This document shows, piece by piece, positions 12,153 to 20,660 of a stretch of 64,000 nt of DNA. Every line of letters starts with the position of its first letter. Within the stretch, counting starts at the first letter, position 1. The notes under the pieces are model-generated. The model did no database searches and had not been told where the DNA came from. It was given only the letters and a program-made list of their open reading frames with translations. The position numbers were made by a program, and so were the translations under genes. This stretch comes from Streptomyces halobius (GTDB lineage: Bacteria > Actinomycetota > Actinomycetes > Streptomycetales > Streptomycetaceae): NCBI RefSeq assembly GCF_023277745.1, contig NZ_CP086322.1:5456001-5520000 (forward strand), in the 5' to 3' direction.

Positions 12153-12290
12153 GCCAACACCCTGCAAGCTCAAGCGAAGTTGAGGTCAAACCTCCCCCGT
12201 GGCGCACCCCTCCGGACCGCGCCCCGGACGCCGACGGGGCGGCACGCCCACGGCGCACCACCCCGTCCGCTCCCCCCGAACCTCGGGCGG

Positions 12291-12779
12291 CTATCGGTAG
12301 TTCACGAACTGGATCGCGAAATCCAGGTCCTTCCCCTTGAGCAGCTGCTGTACCGCCTGCAGATCGTCCCGGCTCTTCGAGCTGACCCGCAGTTCATCGC
12401 CCTGCACCTGCGCCTTGACGCCCTTCGGGCCCTCATCGCGGATCATCTTGGCGACCTTCTTCGCGTTCTCCTGCGAGATCCCCTCCTGGATCGACGCGAA
12501 GATCTTGTACTCCTTGCCCGAGGGCTGCGGCTCGCCGGCGTCCAGCGCCTTCAGCGAGATCCCGCGCTTGACCAGCTTGGACTGGAAGATGTCGAGTACC
12601 GCCTTCACCCGCTCCTCGGCGTTGGCCCGCATCTCGATCTTCTCGCCCGACCATGCGATCGAGGCGTCCACACCCTTGAAGTCGTAGCGCTGCGAGATCT
12701 CCTTGGCGGCCTGGTTGAGGGCGTTGTCGACCTCCTGCCGCTCGACCTTCGAGACGATGTCGAAACTGGAGTCGGCCAT
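12291..12779 (-). CDS. YajQ family nucleotide-binding protein
   Basis: The 162-residue protein begins [20 protein letters not shown] and matches the YajQ/UPF0234 family throughout, including [10 protein letters not shown] near the N-terminus and the conserved FVNYR C-terminus. Family members bind nucleotides; in Xanthomonas a member binds cyclic di-GMP. The ATG at 12779 is preceded by GAGGAG on the minus strand. It is divergent from tRNA-Tyr with a 189-nt spacer. Confidence 0.93.
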   Translation of the reverse strand: MADSSFDIVSKVERQEVDNALNQAAKEISQRYDFKGVDASIAWSGEKIEMRANAEERVKAVLDIFQSKLVKRGISLKALDAGEPQPSGKEYKIFASIQEGISQENAKKVAKMIRDEGPKGVKAQVQGDELRVSSKSRDDLQAVQQLLKGKDLDFAIQFVNYR

Positions 12780-12968
12780 GTTGAGTTGGCTCCTCATACG
12801 TAGATCCGTCAGGGGTACGGCCCCACCGGGACCGCCCCGCAAGCCTAGCCACCCGGCCATGATCCGGCGCTCGGGAATCGAGTGGCGAACCACCCCCAGC
12901 CATCGGGTATGGTTTACGTCGTTGCCACAGAGCACCGCCCCACAGCGGGTCTCCGGGCAGCAAACCCT

Positions 12969-13050
12969 GGCGGTGTGCCCGAGCGGCCAAAGGGAGCAGA
13001 CTGTAAATCTGCCGGCTCAGCCTTCCCAGGTTCGAATCCTGGCGCCGCCA
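12969..13050 (+). tRNA. tRNA-Tyr (GTA)
   Basis: An 82-nt class II tRNA with a long variable arm, anticodon GTA at 13003-13005 in loop CTGTAAA, T-arm CCAGG-TTCGAAT-CCTGG, and acceptor arms GGCGGTG/CGCCGCC with discriminator A. No CCA is encoded. A strong hairpin terminator follows 12 nt downstream. The gene is intact with no integrase gene or duplicated 3' end beside it. Confidence 0.97.
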
Positions 13051-13062
13051 CAAGTAGGGAAG

Positions 13063-13102
13063 CGGCCCCTGATCTGCGGAAACGTAGATCAGGGGCCGTT
13101 TT
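13063..13102 (+). terminator. Rho-independent terminator of tRNA-Tyr
   Basis: A perfect 13-bp stem (13063-13075 with 13086-13098) with a 10-nt loop, followed by TTTT. One of the clearest intrinsic terminators in the window. Confidence 0.9.
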
Positions 13103-13176
13103 GGTGTGGCCCGCCCCGCCGCCGTCAGCGGCGGGGCGCGGCCTTGGCGGATCGGTTCATCCGATCAGCCGGTGGG

Positions 13177-13839
13177 TCAGTGCGATGCCACCGCCTTGAC
13201 GGCTTCCGTTACCGGTACATCTCCGCCGATCAGCTCCAGCGTCCGGCCGGCGGTGCGCGGTTCGTCGAGCAGCGCTACCAGGGTGGCCGCCACATCGTCG
13301 CGGGTCACGTCGGCCCGGCCGGTCGACTCGGCCAGGGTCACCAGTCCCGAGCCGGGCTCGTCGGTCAGGCGGCCGGGGCGCAGGATCGTCCAGTCGAGTC
13401 CGGAGCGGGCCCGTACGTCCGCGTCCGCCGCGCCCTTCGCGCGCAGATACGCCGCGAAGACCGGGTCGGTGCCCTCCGGCGGCTCACGGTCCGCGCCCAT
13501 GGACGAGACGACGAGGAAGCGCCGTACGCCCGCCGCCTCGGCCGCGTCCGCGAACAGCGCCGCCGCGGCGCGGTCCACGGTGTCCTTGCGTGCGGTGCCG
13601 CTGCCGGGGCCGGCGCCCGCCGCGAAGACGGCCGCGTCCGCACCCTCCAGATGCCGCGCGACGTCACCCACCGACGCCGACTCCAGGTCGCAGACCACCG
13701 GCTCGCCTCCCGCGGCCAGCAGATCGCCGGCCTGCTCCGGCCGGCGGACGATGCCCGCGACCTCGTCCCCGCGCCCGTGGAGCAACCGCTCCAGCCGCAG
13801 CGCGATCTGACCATGTCCACCTGCGATGACAATGCGCAT
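13177..13839 (-). CDS. NAD(P)-binding atypical SDR (NmrA/YwnB-like)
   Basis: The 220-residue protein begins MRIVIAGGHGQIALRLERLL, a Rossmann GxxGxxA nucleotide-binding motif, and includes RFLVVSSMGAD and AYLRAKGAADADVRASGLDWTILRPG-like segments typical of atypical short-chain dehydrogenases. Such proteins act as reductases or redox-sensing regulators; substrate unknown. The start has a poor Shine-Dalgarno sequence, so the exact initiation codon is less sure than the family. It lies on the minus strand after the amidohydrolase-like gene with a 155-nt gap. Confidence 0.85.
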   Translation of the reverse strand: MRIVIAGGHGQIALRLERLLHGRGDEVAGIVRRPEQAGDLLAAGGEPVVCDLESASVGDVARHLEGADAAVFAAGAGPGSGTARKDTVDRAAAALFADAAEAAGVRRFLVVSSMGADREPPEGTDPVFAAYLRAKGAADADVRARSGLDWTILRPGRLTDEPGSGLVTLAESTGRADVTRDDVAATLVALLDEPRTAGRTLELIGGDVPVTEAVKAVASH

Positions 13840-13994
13840 GATGCCGACCGTACGCCCAAGCGGCGCCGCGCACCGCGGGACCGGCCGGTGCCGGGGCTGC
13901 GGATACCTCCCGCTCATGGGAGAGGAGCCGGGAGCGGGGAAGGAGCCGGGAGCGGGAGAGGAGCCGGGGGCGGGGGACGCTTCGGTGCCCTGGC

Positions 13995-15266
13995 TCAGCG
14001 CTGCGACTGCCGGGGCAGGTCCAGCGCCACGTCCACCGCCGAATCGCAGTACTCGCGCACCGCGCTGGTACGTGCCACCACCCGCCCCCGGTGCACCACG
14101 ATCCGGCTGTAGGCGAGCGAGAGCACCCCGGCGATCCGCTCGCCGCGTACCGCCAGCAGTTCCGCCGGGAAGCCCGCCTCGACCCGTACCTCCGGCAGGC
14201 CCAGCGTCGCCCGCGCCGCCGAGCTCACCGTCTCGTACGCCGCCTCCGGCGTGGCCTCGCCCAGGGACGCCAGCAGATAGGCGGCCTCCAGGGGATCGCC
14301 GCGCCCCACCGGGTTCGCCACATCGCGCAGCGCCCCGCTGCCCGCCGCGACCCGCACCCCGGCCGCGCGCAGCAGCCGTACCGGGGCCGGCCGGGACACC
14401 CGGGAGCCGTAGCGCTCCAGGCCCGTGCAGTCGCCCTGCGGCAGACAGACGACGGCGACATCGGCGGCCGCCAGCTGTTCGGCGACCCGTGCCGCCACGC
14501 TGCGCGGCATCCGCGTCATGCCCGCGCACGGCCCGATGGCCACCCCGGGCCGCAGCCCGCCGGACATCGCCGCGAACCGCGCCAGCCGCGCCGGATCGTC
14601 ACCGTCGGTGTGCAGGTCCACCGGGCAGCCGTGTTCGCCCGCCACCTCCAGGACGGCCTCGACATGCCCGGCCGGATCCGGATCGAGGTCCGGGCAGCCG
14701 CCGATCACCGAGGCGCCCATCTTCACCGCGTCCCGCAGCATCGCCAGCCCGTCCGCGCCGGCCACCCCGGTGAGCACCCGGGGCACCGCGACCGTCGCCA
14801 GGTCGGCGAGGCCGCGCAGCGATCTGCGGGCCTGCAGCACCGCCTCCAGCGCGCGCAGGCCCTGGACGCCGCCGATCCTGACGTGGCTGCGGGAGGCGGT
14901 GGCGCCGTGCCCGAGCTGCAGCAGCGCGGCCTCCGTGGTACGCCGTTGGACGTCCTCGGGGGAGTCGGAGGCGGGGCCGTCGGTGTCCGCCGTCAGGGCG
15001 GTGTCGCAGTGCGCGTGCGGTTCGGCCGGGGCGGGGAGCAGGAGGTAGCCGGCCAGGTCGACGCGGGAGCCCTGCGGGGCGAGGCTGCCGGCCGTTCCGA
15101 CGGCCTCGATGCGCCCGCCGCCCAGCCGTACGTCCACGGTGCGGCCATCGGCGAGCCGGGCGCCGCACAGAACCAGCGCGCCCGCGTCGGACCGGGCACG
15201 CCGGCCGGTGCCGTGCGGCCGGCCCGGCTGGTCCGGCTGTGGCTGCGGCGAACTGCTGTCGGACAT
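13995..15266 (-). CDS. Amidohydrolase-fold protein, apparently degenerate
   Basis: The 423-residue product has the small beta-sandwich plus TIM-barrel layout of the cytosine deaminase branch: LVLCGARLADGRTVDVRLGGGRIEAVG, then PAEPHAHCDTAL with the metal-binding HxH (H84, H86), and VDLHTDG around H219. Compared by eye with E. coli CodA, HCDE reads HTDG (catalytic Glu lost), ASHTTAM reads GPCAGM (metal His lost) and FGHDD reads AGSGA (Asp lost). A changed activity or a non-catalytic role is inferred. The ATG at 15266 follows GAGGAG. Codon use is host-like and the frame is intact. Confidence 0.75.
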   Translation of the reverse strand: MSDSSSPQPQPDQPGRPHGTGRRARSDAGALVLCGARLADGRTVDVRLGGGRIEAVGTAGSLAPQGSRVDLAGYLLLPAPAEPHAHCDTALTADTDGPASDSPEDVQRRTTEAALLQLGHGATASRSHVRIGGVQGLRALEAVLQARRSLRGLADLATVAVPRVLTGVAGADGLAMLRDAVKMGASVIGGCPDLDPDPAGHVEAVLEVAGEHGCPVDLHTDGDDPARLARFAAMSGGLRPGVAIGPCAGMTRMPRSVAARVAEQLAAADVAVVCLPQGDCTGLERYGSRVSRPAPVRLLRAAGVRVAAGSGALRDVANPVGRGDPLEAAYLLASLGEATPEAAYETVSSAARATLGLPEVRVEAGFPAELLAVRGERIAGVLSLAYSRIVVHRGRVVARTSAVREYCDSAVDVALDLPRQSQR

Positions 15267-15448
15267 CGCGCTCCTCGAAGGCACGGGCGTGCAAGATCAC
15301 GCAGCGGTGTTCCGAGCGTAGGGGGCGGCCGGGAGAGCGTCGCGCAGGCGCGAAATAGTCGTACCGGTGTGGTGCGGGGTCCCGCTGGAGTGGGGCCCGG
15401 ATACGGATTTCACCTTTGGCTGCGGGCCGTGTAATGTCTTCATCGCTC

Positions 15449-15521
15449 GCCCCAATAGCTCAGTCGGCAGAGCGTCTCCATGGTAAGGAGAAGGTCTACG
15501 GTTCGATTCCGTATTGGGGCT
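15449..15521 (+). tRNA. tRNA-Thr (GGT)
   Basis: A 73-nt cloverleaf with acceptor arms GCCCCAA/TTGGGGC and discriminator T, anticodon stem TCTCC/GGAGA, and anticodon GGT at 15482-15484. It is followed 46 nt later by tRNA-Met and then rpmG, a cluster likely co-transcribed. Confidence 0.97.
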
Positions 15522-15567
15522 CTGATGTGTGGGACACCTCGTCTTCGGGCGAGGGACTCTCCATCAC

Positions 15568-15640
15568 AGCGGTGTAGCTCAGTCGGTAGAGCAAGCGGCT
15601 CATAATCGCTGTGTCACCGGTTCAAGTCCGGTCACCGCTA
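15568..15640 (+). tRNA. tRNA-Met (CAT), elongator
   Basis: A 73-nt cloverleaf with acceptor arms AGCGGTG/CACCGCT and discriminator A, loop CTCATAA with anticodon CAT. The A1-T72 pair and lack of the G-C-rich initiator anticodon stem indicate elongator rather than initiator methionine tRNA. Confidence 0.95.
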
Positions 15641-15729
15641 CTGACAGTAGCCGATTGTGGGGTCGGTCCTCCGGTCGGCTACTCATCTTTGCGTTCCATC
15701 CGTCCATCTGTCCGTCGAGGAGCACTCAC

Positions 15730-15894
15730 GTGGCCACCACCGACGTCCGCCCCAAGATCACGCTGGCCTGCGTGGAGTGCAAGGAGCGGAACTACATCAC
15801 CAAGAAGAACCGGCGCAACCACCCGGACCGTCTTGAGATGAAGAAGCACTGCCCCCGTTGCAACTCGCACACGGCGCACCGCGAGACGCGATAA
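15730..15894 (+). CDS. rpmG: 50S ribosomal protein L33 (zinc-binding form)
   Basis: The 54-residue protein has a zinc ribbon of C14xxC17 and C41xxC44 and the [19 protein letters not shown] core of L33. GTG start preceded by GAGGAGC. This is the C+ type; actinomycetes often encode a cysteine-free paralogue under zinc control elsewhere. It lies directly after tRNA-Thr and tRNA-Met and before the MaoC pair. Confidence 0.96.
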   Translation: MATTDVRPKITLACVECKERNYITKKNRRNHPDRLEMKKHCPRCNSHTAHRETR

Positions 15895-15908
15895 CACAGG
15901 CTCGTTCC

Positions 15909-15941
15909 TGAGGCCGTCCCCAATTGCTGGGGGCGGCCTCA
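15909..15941 (+). terminator. Hairpin after rpmG
   Basis: TGAGGCCG pairs with CGGCCTCA, extended by CCCC/GGGG, closing a short loop. No T-tract. It probably ends or trims the rpmG transcript before the MaoC genes. Confidence 0.55.
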
Positions 15942-15981
15942 CGGCGTTGTCACCACTTCAGTACAGGGAGGTCGCGAGCCC

Positions 15982-16434
15982 ATGGCGCTCGACCCGTCTT
16001 TTGTCGGACGCACGTACCCGCCCACCGACCCGTACGAGGTCGGGCGGGAAAAGATCCGCGAATTCGCCGAGGCGATCGGCGAAACCAACGCCGCTTACAC
16101 GGATTCCGCCGCGGCCAAGGCCCTCGGCCACCCCGATGTGATCGCGCCGCCGACTTTTGTGTTCGCCATCACCTTCAGGGACGCGGGTCAGGTCATAGCG
16201 GATCCGCAACTGGGGCTGGACTACAGTCGCATGGTGCACGGCGACCAGAAGTTCGCCTACACCCGCCCGGTGCGCGCCGGTGACCGGCTGACCGTCACCT
16301 CCACCATCGAGGCGATCAAGTCCATGGCGGGCAACGACATCATCGATATCCGCGGTGAGGTGCACGACGAGGCGGGCGAACTCGTCGTGACCGCCTTCTC
16401 CAAGCTGGTCGTCCGCGCCGAGAAGGAGGACTGA
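15982..16434 (+). CDS. MaoC-like N-terminal dehydratase (HadA-like)
   Basis: The 150-residue protein has the UPF0336/FAS1-dehydratase N-terminal hot-dog fold: VGRTYPPTDPYEVGREKIREFAEAIGE and HPDVIAPPTFVFAIT, with VHGDQKFAYTRPVRAGDRL. In mycobacteria the equivalent HadA is the substrate-binding half of a (3R)-hydroxyacyl-ACP dehydratase paired with HadB, and the rpmG-hadA-hadB order is the same. The next gene starts 1 nt after its stop, so the two are coupled. The acyl substrate in a streptomycete is not known. Confidence 0.85.
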   Translation: MALDPSFVGRTYPPTDPYEVGREKIREFAEAIGETNAAYTDSAAAKALGHPDVIAPPTFVFAITFRDAGQVIADPQLGLDYSRMVHGDQKFAYTRPVRAGDRLTVTSTIEAIKSMAGNDIIDIRGEVHDEAGELVVTAFSKLVVRAEKED

Positions 16435-16435
16435 G

Positions 16436-16870
16436 ATGACCGCGCAGATCTCTTACGACGACGTCGAGGTCGGCACCGAACTCCCGGCGCGGTCCTTCCC
16501 CGTGACCCGCGCCACCCTGGTCCGGTACGCGGGCGCCTCCTGCGACTTCAACCCGATCCACTGGAACGAGAAGTTCGCCAAGGAGGTCGGGCTGCCGGAC
16601 GTCATCGCACACGGCATGTTCACCATGGCCGAGGCGATCCGCGTGGTCACCGACTGGGTCGGCGACCCGGGCGCCGTCGCCGAGTACGGCGTGCGCTTCA
16701 CCAAGCCCGTCGTCGTCCCCAACGACGAGACCGGCGCACTGATCGAGGTCAGCGCCAAGGTCGCCGCGAAGCTGGACGACGACGACCGCACGGTCCGTGT
16801 CGACCTCACCGCGAAGAGCGCGGGCCAGAAGGTGCTGGGCATGTCCCGCGCCGTCGTCCGCCTCGCCTGA
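16436..16870 (+). CDS. MaoC-like hydratase (HadB-like catalytic half)
   Basis: The 144-residue hot-dog protein carries the hydratase-2 motif D37-F-N-P-I-H42, giving the catalytic Asp/His pair, followed by VGLPDVIAHGMFTM. It starts 1 nt after the preceding HadA-like gene. Together the pair probably forms a heterodimeric (3R)-hydroxyacyl thioester dehydratase. In mycobacteria this enzyme serves mycolic acid elongation; streptomycetes lack mycolates, so the role must differ. Confidence 0.87.
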   Translation: MTAQISYDDVEVGTELPARSFPVTRATLVRYAGASCDFNPIHWNEKFAKEVGLPDVIAHGMFTMAEAIRVVTDWVGDPGAVAEYGVRFTKPVVVPNDETGALIEVSAKVAAKLDDDDRTVRVDLTAKSAGQKVLGMSRAVVRLA

Positions 16871-16926
16871 ACCGTGTCGGGGGCGGCCGCCGAGGACTGT
16901 CGGACCGCCCCCGTACTCTTGGGCCC

Positions 16927-17991
16927 GTGCAGGAACGCCACGTGGAACACAACGCCCCCCTCGCCCCGCTGACCACCTTCCGGCTCGGCGGCCCGGCGAC
17001 CCGCCTCGTCACCGCCACCACCGACGACGAGGTGATCGCCGCCGTCCGCGAAGCCGACGACGCCGGCACCCCCCTGCTGATCATCGGCGGCGGCAGCAAC
17101 CTCGTCATCGGCGACAAGGGCTTCGACGGCACGGCGCTGCGCATCGCCACCCGCGGCTTCGCCCTGGAGGGCACGGCGCTGGAGCTCGCCGCGGGCGAGA
17201 ACTGGTCCGACGCGGTGGCCCGTACGGTCGAGACCGGGCTGGCCGGCATCGAGTGCCTGGCCGGCATCCCCGGCTCCGCCGGTGCCACGCCGATCCAGAA
17301 CGTCGGCGCGTACGGCCAGGAGGTCTCCGCCACCATCACCGAGGTCGTCGCCTACGACCGCCGCGCGCGCGAGACCGTCACGATCCCCAACGAGGAGTGC
17401 GGCTTCTCCTACCGCCACAGCCGTTTCAAGCAGGACCCGGACGCGTTCGTCGTGCTGCGGGTGCGCTTCGCCCTGGAGGACGCCGGCGGCCTCTCCGCGC
17501 CCCTGAAGTACGCCGAGACCGCCCGCACGCTCGGTGTCGAGCCCGGAGACCGGGTCCCGGCCGCCATCGCCCGGGAGACCGTTCTCGCGCTGCGGGCCGG
17601 CAAGGGCATGGTCCTGGACCCCGGAGACCACGACACCTGGTCGGCCGGCTCCTTCTTCACCAACCCGGTCCTCACCGAAGCCGCGCACGCCGCCTTCGTC
17701 CGGCGCGTCCGGGAACGCCTCGGCCCGGACGCCGCACCCCCCGCCTTCCCGGCCGGGGACGGCATGGTGAAGACCTCCGCCGCCTGGCTCATCGACCGGG
17801 CCGGCTTCACCAAGGGCTACGGCACCGGCCCGGCCCGTATCTCCACCAAGCACACCCTCGCGCTCACCAACCGCGGCGCGGCCACCACCGAGGACCTGCT
17901 GGCCCTGGCCCGTGAGGTACGGGACGGGGTTCATGAGACGTTCGGAGTCACGCTGGTGAACGAGCCGGTGACGGTCGGCGTCAGCCTCTGA
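16927..17991 (+). CDS. murB: UDP-N-acetylenolpyruvoylglucosamine reductase
   Basis: MurB reduces UDP-GlcNAc-enolpyruvate to UDP-MurNAc with NADPH in peptidoglycan precursor synthesis. The 354-residue FAD protein has TTFRLGGPA, the FAD motif IIGGGSNLVIGDKGFDG, IPGSAGATPIQNVGAYGQE, YRHSRFK (substrate Arg), the catalytic Ser in AGSFFTNP, and a C-terminal VNEPVTVG with the acid residue. GTG start. It follows the MaoC pair by 56 nt and is convergent with the deaminase gene. Confidence 0.95.
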   Translation: MQERHVEHNAPLAPLTTFRLGGPATRLVTATTDDEVIAAVREADDAGTPLLIIGGGSNLVIGDKGFDGTALRIATRGFALEGTALELAAGENWSDAVARTVETGLAGIECLAGIPGSAGATPIQNVGAYGQEVSATITEVVAYDRRARETVTIPNEECGFSYRHSRFKQDPDAFVVLRVRFALEDAGGLSAPLKYAETARTLGVEPGDRVPAAIARETVLALRAGKGMVLDPGDHDTWSAGSFFTNPVLTEAAHAAFVRRVRERLGPDAAPPAFPAGDGMVKTSAAWLIDRAGFTKGYGTGPARISTKHTLALTNRGAATTEDLLALAREVRDGVHETFGVTLVNEPVTVGVSL

Positions 17992-18005
17992 GCGTCCGCC
18001 CGGAG

Positions 18006-18021
18006 CGGCGCCATGGCGCCG
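18006..18021. terminator. Palindrome between convergent murB and deaminase genes
   Basis: CGGCGCCATGGCGCCG is a perfect 16-bp palindrome midway between the two stop codons. It may act as a bidirectional terminator; the loop would be very short, so confidence is modest. Confidence 0.35.
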
Positions 18022-18030
18022 TGACCCGCC

Positions 18031-19107
18031 CTACGCCGCCAGCCAGGCGTCGATGCCCGTCAGCAGGCGCTGCCGCTCGTCCTCGGGGGCCCGGGAGGCG
18101 CGGATCGACTGGCGTGCCAGCTCGGCCAGTTCGGCGTCGGAGAAGCCGTGCGCGTGGCGGGCGATCTCGTACTGCTCGGCCAGCCGCGCGCCGAACAGCA
18201 GCGGGTCGTCCGCGCCCAGCGCCATCGGCACCCCCGCGTCGTAGAACGCCCGCAGCGGCACGTCCTCCGGCTTGTCGTACACGCCCAGCGCCACATTCGA
18301 CGCCGGGCACACCTCGCAGGTCACCCCGCGCTCGGCCAGCCGGCGCACCAGCGCCGGATCCTCCGCCGCCCGTACGCCGTGCCCGACCCGGCCGGCGTGC
18401 AGATCGTCCAGGCAGTCGCGCACGCTCGCCGGCCCCGACAGCTCACCGCCGTGCGGCGCGGCCAGCAGACCGCCGTCCCGGGCGATGGCGAAGGCCCGGT
18501 CGAAGTCCCGGGCGAGCCCGCGGCGTTCATCGTTGGACAGCCCGAAGCCGATCACGCCCTGGTCGGCGTAGCGCACCGCGAGCCGCGCCAGCGTCCGGGC
18601 GTCGAGCGGGTGCTTCATACGGTTCGCGGCGACCAGGACGCGGATGCCCAGGCCGGTGTCGCCGGAAGCGCGCCGGACGGCGTCCAGGATGATCTCCAGC
18701 GCCGGGATCAGCCCGCCGAGCCGCGGTGCGTACGAGGTCGGGTCGACCTGGATCTCCAGCCAGCCCGACCCGTCCCGGACGTCCTCCTCGGCGGCCTCGT
18801 GCACCAGCCGCTGGATGTCCTCCGGCGACCGCAGACACGACCGCGCGATGTCGTACAGCCGCTGGAACCGGAACCAGCCGCGCTCATCCGTGGCCCGCAG
18901 CTGGGGCGGCTCGCCGCCGCGCAGCGCCTCCGGCAGATGGACGCCGTACTTGTCGGCCAGCTCCAGCAGGGTCGTGGCCCGCATCGAACCGGTGAAGTGC
19001 AGGTGCAGGTGGGCCTTCGGCAACAGGCGCAGATCTCGAACGGCGGCTCCGCCGCGGGCACGGCCGCCCGGGGGGTTCGTTGCGCCTTCCCCTGAAAAGT
19101 GCTGCAT
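18031..19107 (-). CDS. add: Adenosine deaminase family protein
   Basis: Deaminates adenosine or a related purine nucleoside in salvage. The 358-residue TIM-barrel protein has the metal-binding HLHLHFTGSM segment near the N-terminus, HGGE (catalytic Glu region), GRVGHGVRA, CEVCPASNVALG and ALGADDPLLF, all catalytic motifs of the family. A relative, aminodeoxyfutalosine deaminase, shares these motifs, so substrate is inferred. The start at 19107 has AGGA 7 nt upstream; in-frame ATGs at 19125 and 19194 exist but precede no conserved sequence. Confidence 0.85.
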   Translation of the reverse strand: MQHFSGEGATNPPGGRARGGAAVRDLRLLPKAHLHLHFTGSMRATTLLELADKYGVHLPEALRGGEPPQLRATDERGWFRFQRLYDIARSCLRSPEDIQRLVHEAAEEDVRDGSGWLEIQVDPTSYAPRLGGLIPALEIILDAVRRASGDTGLGIRVLVAANRMKHPLDARTLARLAVRYADQGVIGFGLSNDERRGLARDFDRAFAIARDGGLLAAPHGGELSGPASVRDCLDDLHAGRVGHGVRAAEDPALVRRLAERGVTCEVCPASNVALGVYDKPEDVPLRAFYDAGVPMALGADDPLLFGARLAEQYEIARHAHGFSDAELAELARQSIRASRAPEDERQRLLTGIDAWLAA

Positions 19108-19174
19108 CCGCAGATCCTGCCGCATGCACCCGCCCGGCCGGTAGGGCCTTTCCCGAAGGGGTGTCCGGAGGAAC

Positions 19175-19212
19175 GCGCGAGCGGGCCGGAACACGCTCCG
19201 GCCCGCTCGCGC
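19175..19212 (-). terminator. Strong hairpin between aspC and add
   Basis: A perfect 15-bp GC-rich stem (19175-19189 with 19198-19212) and an 8-nt loop, second of two tandem hairpins after aspC on the minus strand. No T-tract. Confidence 0.6.
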
Positions 19213-19215
19213 CTC

Positions 19216-19241
19216 GGCACCTCCTCACGTGAGGAGGTGCC
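19216..19241 (-). terminator. Perfect palindrome directly after aspC
   Basis: A 26-bp perfect inverted repeat centred on CACGTG lies 3 nt past the aspC stop. With the adjacent 15-bp hairpin it makes a tandem terminator-like pair separating aspC from add. Confidence 0.6.
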
Positions 19242-19244
19242 GCC

Positions 19245-20480
19245 CTACTTCGCCTCGGCCAGCAGCTTCTGCAGCCGCGAGACGCCCTCCACCAGGTCCT
19301 CGTCGCCCAGCGCGTACGAAAGCCGCAGGTAGCCGGGGGTGCCGAACGCCTCGCCCGGGACGACCGCGACCTCCGCCTCCTCCAGGATCAGCTCGGCCAG
19401 CTCGACGCTGGTCCGCGGGCGCTTGCCGCGGATCTCCTTGCCCAGCAGCTCCTTCACCGACGGGTACGCGTAGAACGCGCCCTCCGGCTCCGGGCACAGC
19501 ACACCGTCGATCTCGTCGAGCATCCGCACGATCGTCTTGCGGCGCCGGTCGAAGGCGGTCTTCATCTCCTCGACGGCGGCCAGATCGCCGGAGACCGCCG
19601 CGATCGCCGCGGCCTGTGCGACGTTCGAGACGTTGGAGGTGGCGTGCGACTGGAGGTTCGTGGCGGCCTTGATGACGTCCTTGGGGCCGATCGCCCACCC
19701 GACGCGCCAGCCGGTCATCGCGTAGGTCTTCGCCACACCGTTGACGATGATGCACCTGTCCCGCAGCTCGGGGACCACGACCGGCATGGACGTGAACCGG
19801 GCGTCGCCGTAGACGAGGTGCTCGTAGATCTCGTCGGTCAGCACCCACAGGCCGTGCTCGGCGGCCCAGCGGCCGACCGCCTCGACCTGGTCGCGGGTGT
19901 AGACCGCACCGGTCGGGTTCGACGGCGAGACGAACAGCACCACCTTGGTGCGGTCCGTACGGGCCGCCTCCAGCTGCTCCACGGTCACCCGGTAGCCGGT
20001 CGTCTCGTCCGCGACCACGTCCACCGGCACCCCGCCCGCGAGCCGGATCGACTCGGGGTAGGTGGTCCAGTACGGCGCCGGGACGATGACCTCGTCGCCC
20101 GGGTCGAGGATGGCCGCGAACGCCTCGTAGATGGCCTGCTTGCCGCCGTTCGTCACCAGCACGTTTGCGGGCTCGATCGCGTAGCCGGAGTCCCGCCGCG
20201 TCTTCTCGACGATCGCGGACTTCAGCTCGGGGAGGCCGCCGGCCGGCGTGTAGCGGTGGAACTTCGGGTTGCGGCAGGCTTCGACGGCCGCCTCGACGAT
20301 GTAGCCGGGCGTGGGGAAGTCGGGCTCACCGGCGCCGAAGCCGATCACCGGGCGCCCGGCGGCCTTGAGGGCCTTCGCCTTGGCGTCGACGGCGAGGGTG
20401 GCGGACTCGGAGATCGAACCGACGCGGGCCGAGACCCGGCGGTCGGCGGGGGACGTCGGGGAAGGTGTAGCAGCGCTCAT
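19245..20480 (-). CDS. aspC: Class I PLP-dependent aminotransferase (aspartate type)
   Basis: The 411-residue fold-type I enzyme transfers amino groups between aspartate (or a related acid) and 2-oxoglutarate. Features include [13 protein letters not shown], the substrate-binding [30 protein letters not shown], the PLP lysine in [17 protein letters not shown], and a C-terminal LRLSYA with the carboxylate-binding Arg. There is no clear Shine-Dalgarno before the ATG at 20480, so it may be leaderless. It is divergent from tRNA-Trp and secE. Confidence 0.92.
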   Translation of the reverse strand: MSAATPSPTSPADRRVSARVGSISESATLAVDAKAKALKAAGRPVIGFGAGEPDFPTPGYIVEAAVEACRNPKFHRYTPAGGLPELKSAIVEKTRRDSGYAIEPANVLVTNGGKQAIYEAFAAILDPGDEVIVPAPYWTTYPESIRLAGGVPVDVVADETTGYRVTVEQLEAARTDRTKVVLFVSPSNPTGAVYTRDQVEAVGRWAAEHGLWVLTDEIYEHLVYGDARFTSMPVVVPELRDRCIIVNGVAKTYAMTGWRVGWAIGPKDVIKAATNLQSHATSNVSNVAQAAAIAAVSGDLAAVEEMKTAFDRRRKTIVRMLDEIDGVLCPEPEGAFYAYPSVKELLGKEIRGKRPRTSVELAELILEEAEVAVVPGEAFGTPGYLRLSYALGDEDLVEGVSRLQKLLAEAK

Positions 20481-20549
20481 GAAAGCATCGTCGCAGACCG
20501 CTGACGGGCCGCACACACGGGTTTGCGGGCACCACCCGGGACGTTTCTG

Positions 20550-20579
20550 TTCGACGCCCGGCTCCGAAGCACGTACACT
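20550..20579 (+). promoter_or_regulatory. Candidate promoter for tRNA-Trp/secE
   Basis: TTCGAC, an 18-bp spacer and TACACT lie upstream of tRNA-Trp in the divergent spacer with aspC. Reasonable match to the vegetative sigma HrdB consensus. Confidence 0.45.
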
Positions 20580-20617
20580 CGCTGACCGTTGGCTCCCAAC
20601 GGGCTGCGGCACACGCA

Positions 20618-20647
20618 CTTAGTGCACTCGGTCGCATGCGGTAGGTT
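20618..20647 (+). promoter_or_regulatory. Second candidate promoter close to tRNA-Trp
   Basis: TAGGTT at 20642-20647 is a good streptomycete -10 and lies 13 bp before the tRNA 5' end; the matching -35 (CTTAGT, 18-bp spacer) is weak. Could give a primary transcript with a very short leader. Confidence 0.35.
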
Positions 20648-20660
20648 GGGGGAACCACAA

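Noticed and set aside
11928..14112. Plus-strand frames opposite the ABM, yajQ and NAD(P)-binding genes
   Set aside because: Shadow frames; the minus-strand products match known families and a tRNA interrupts the region.
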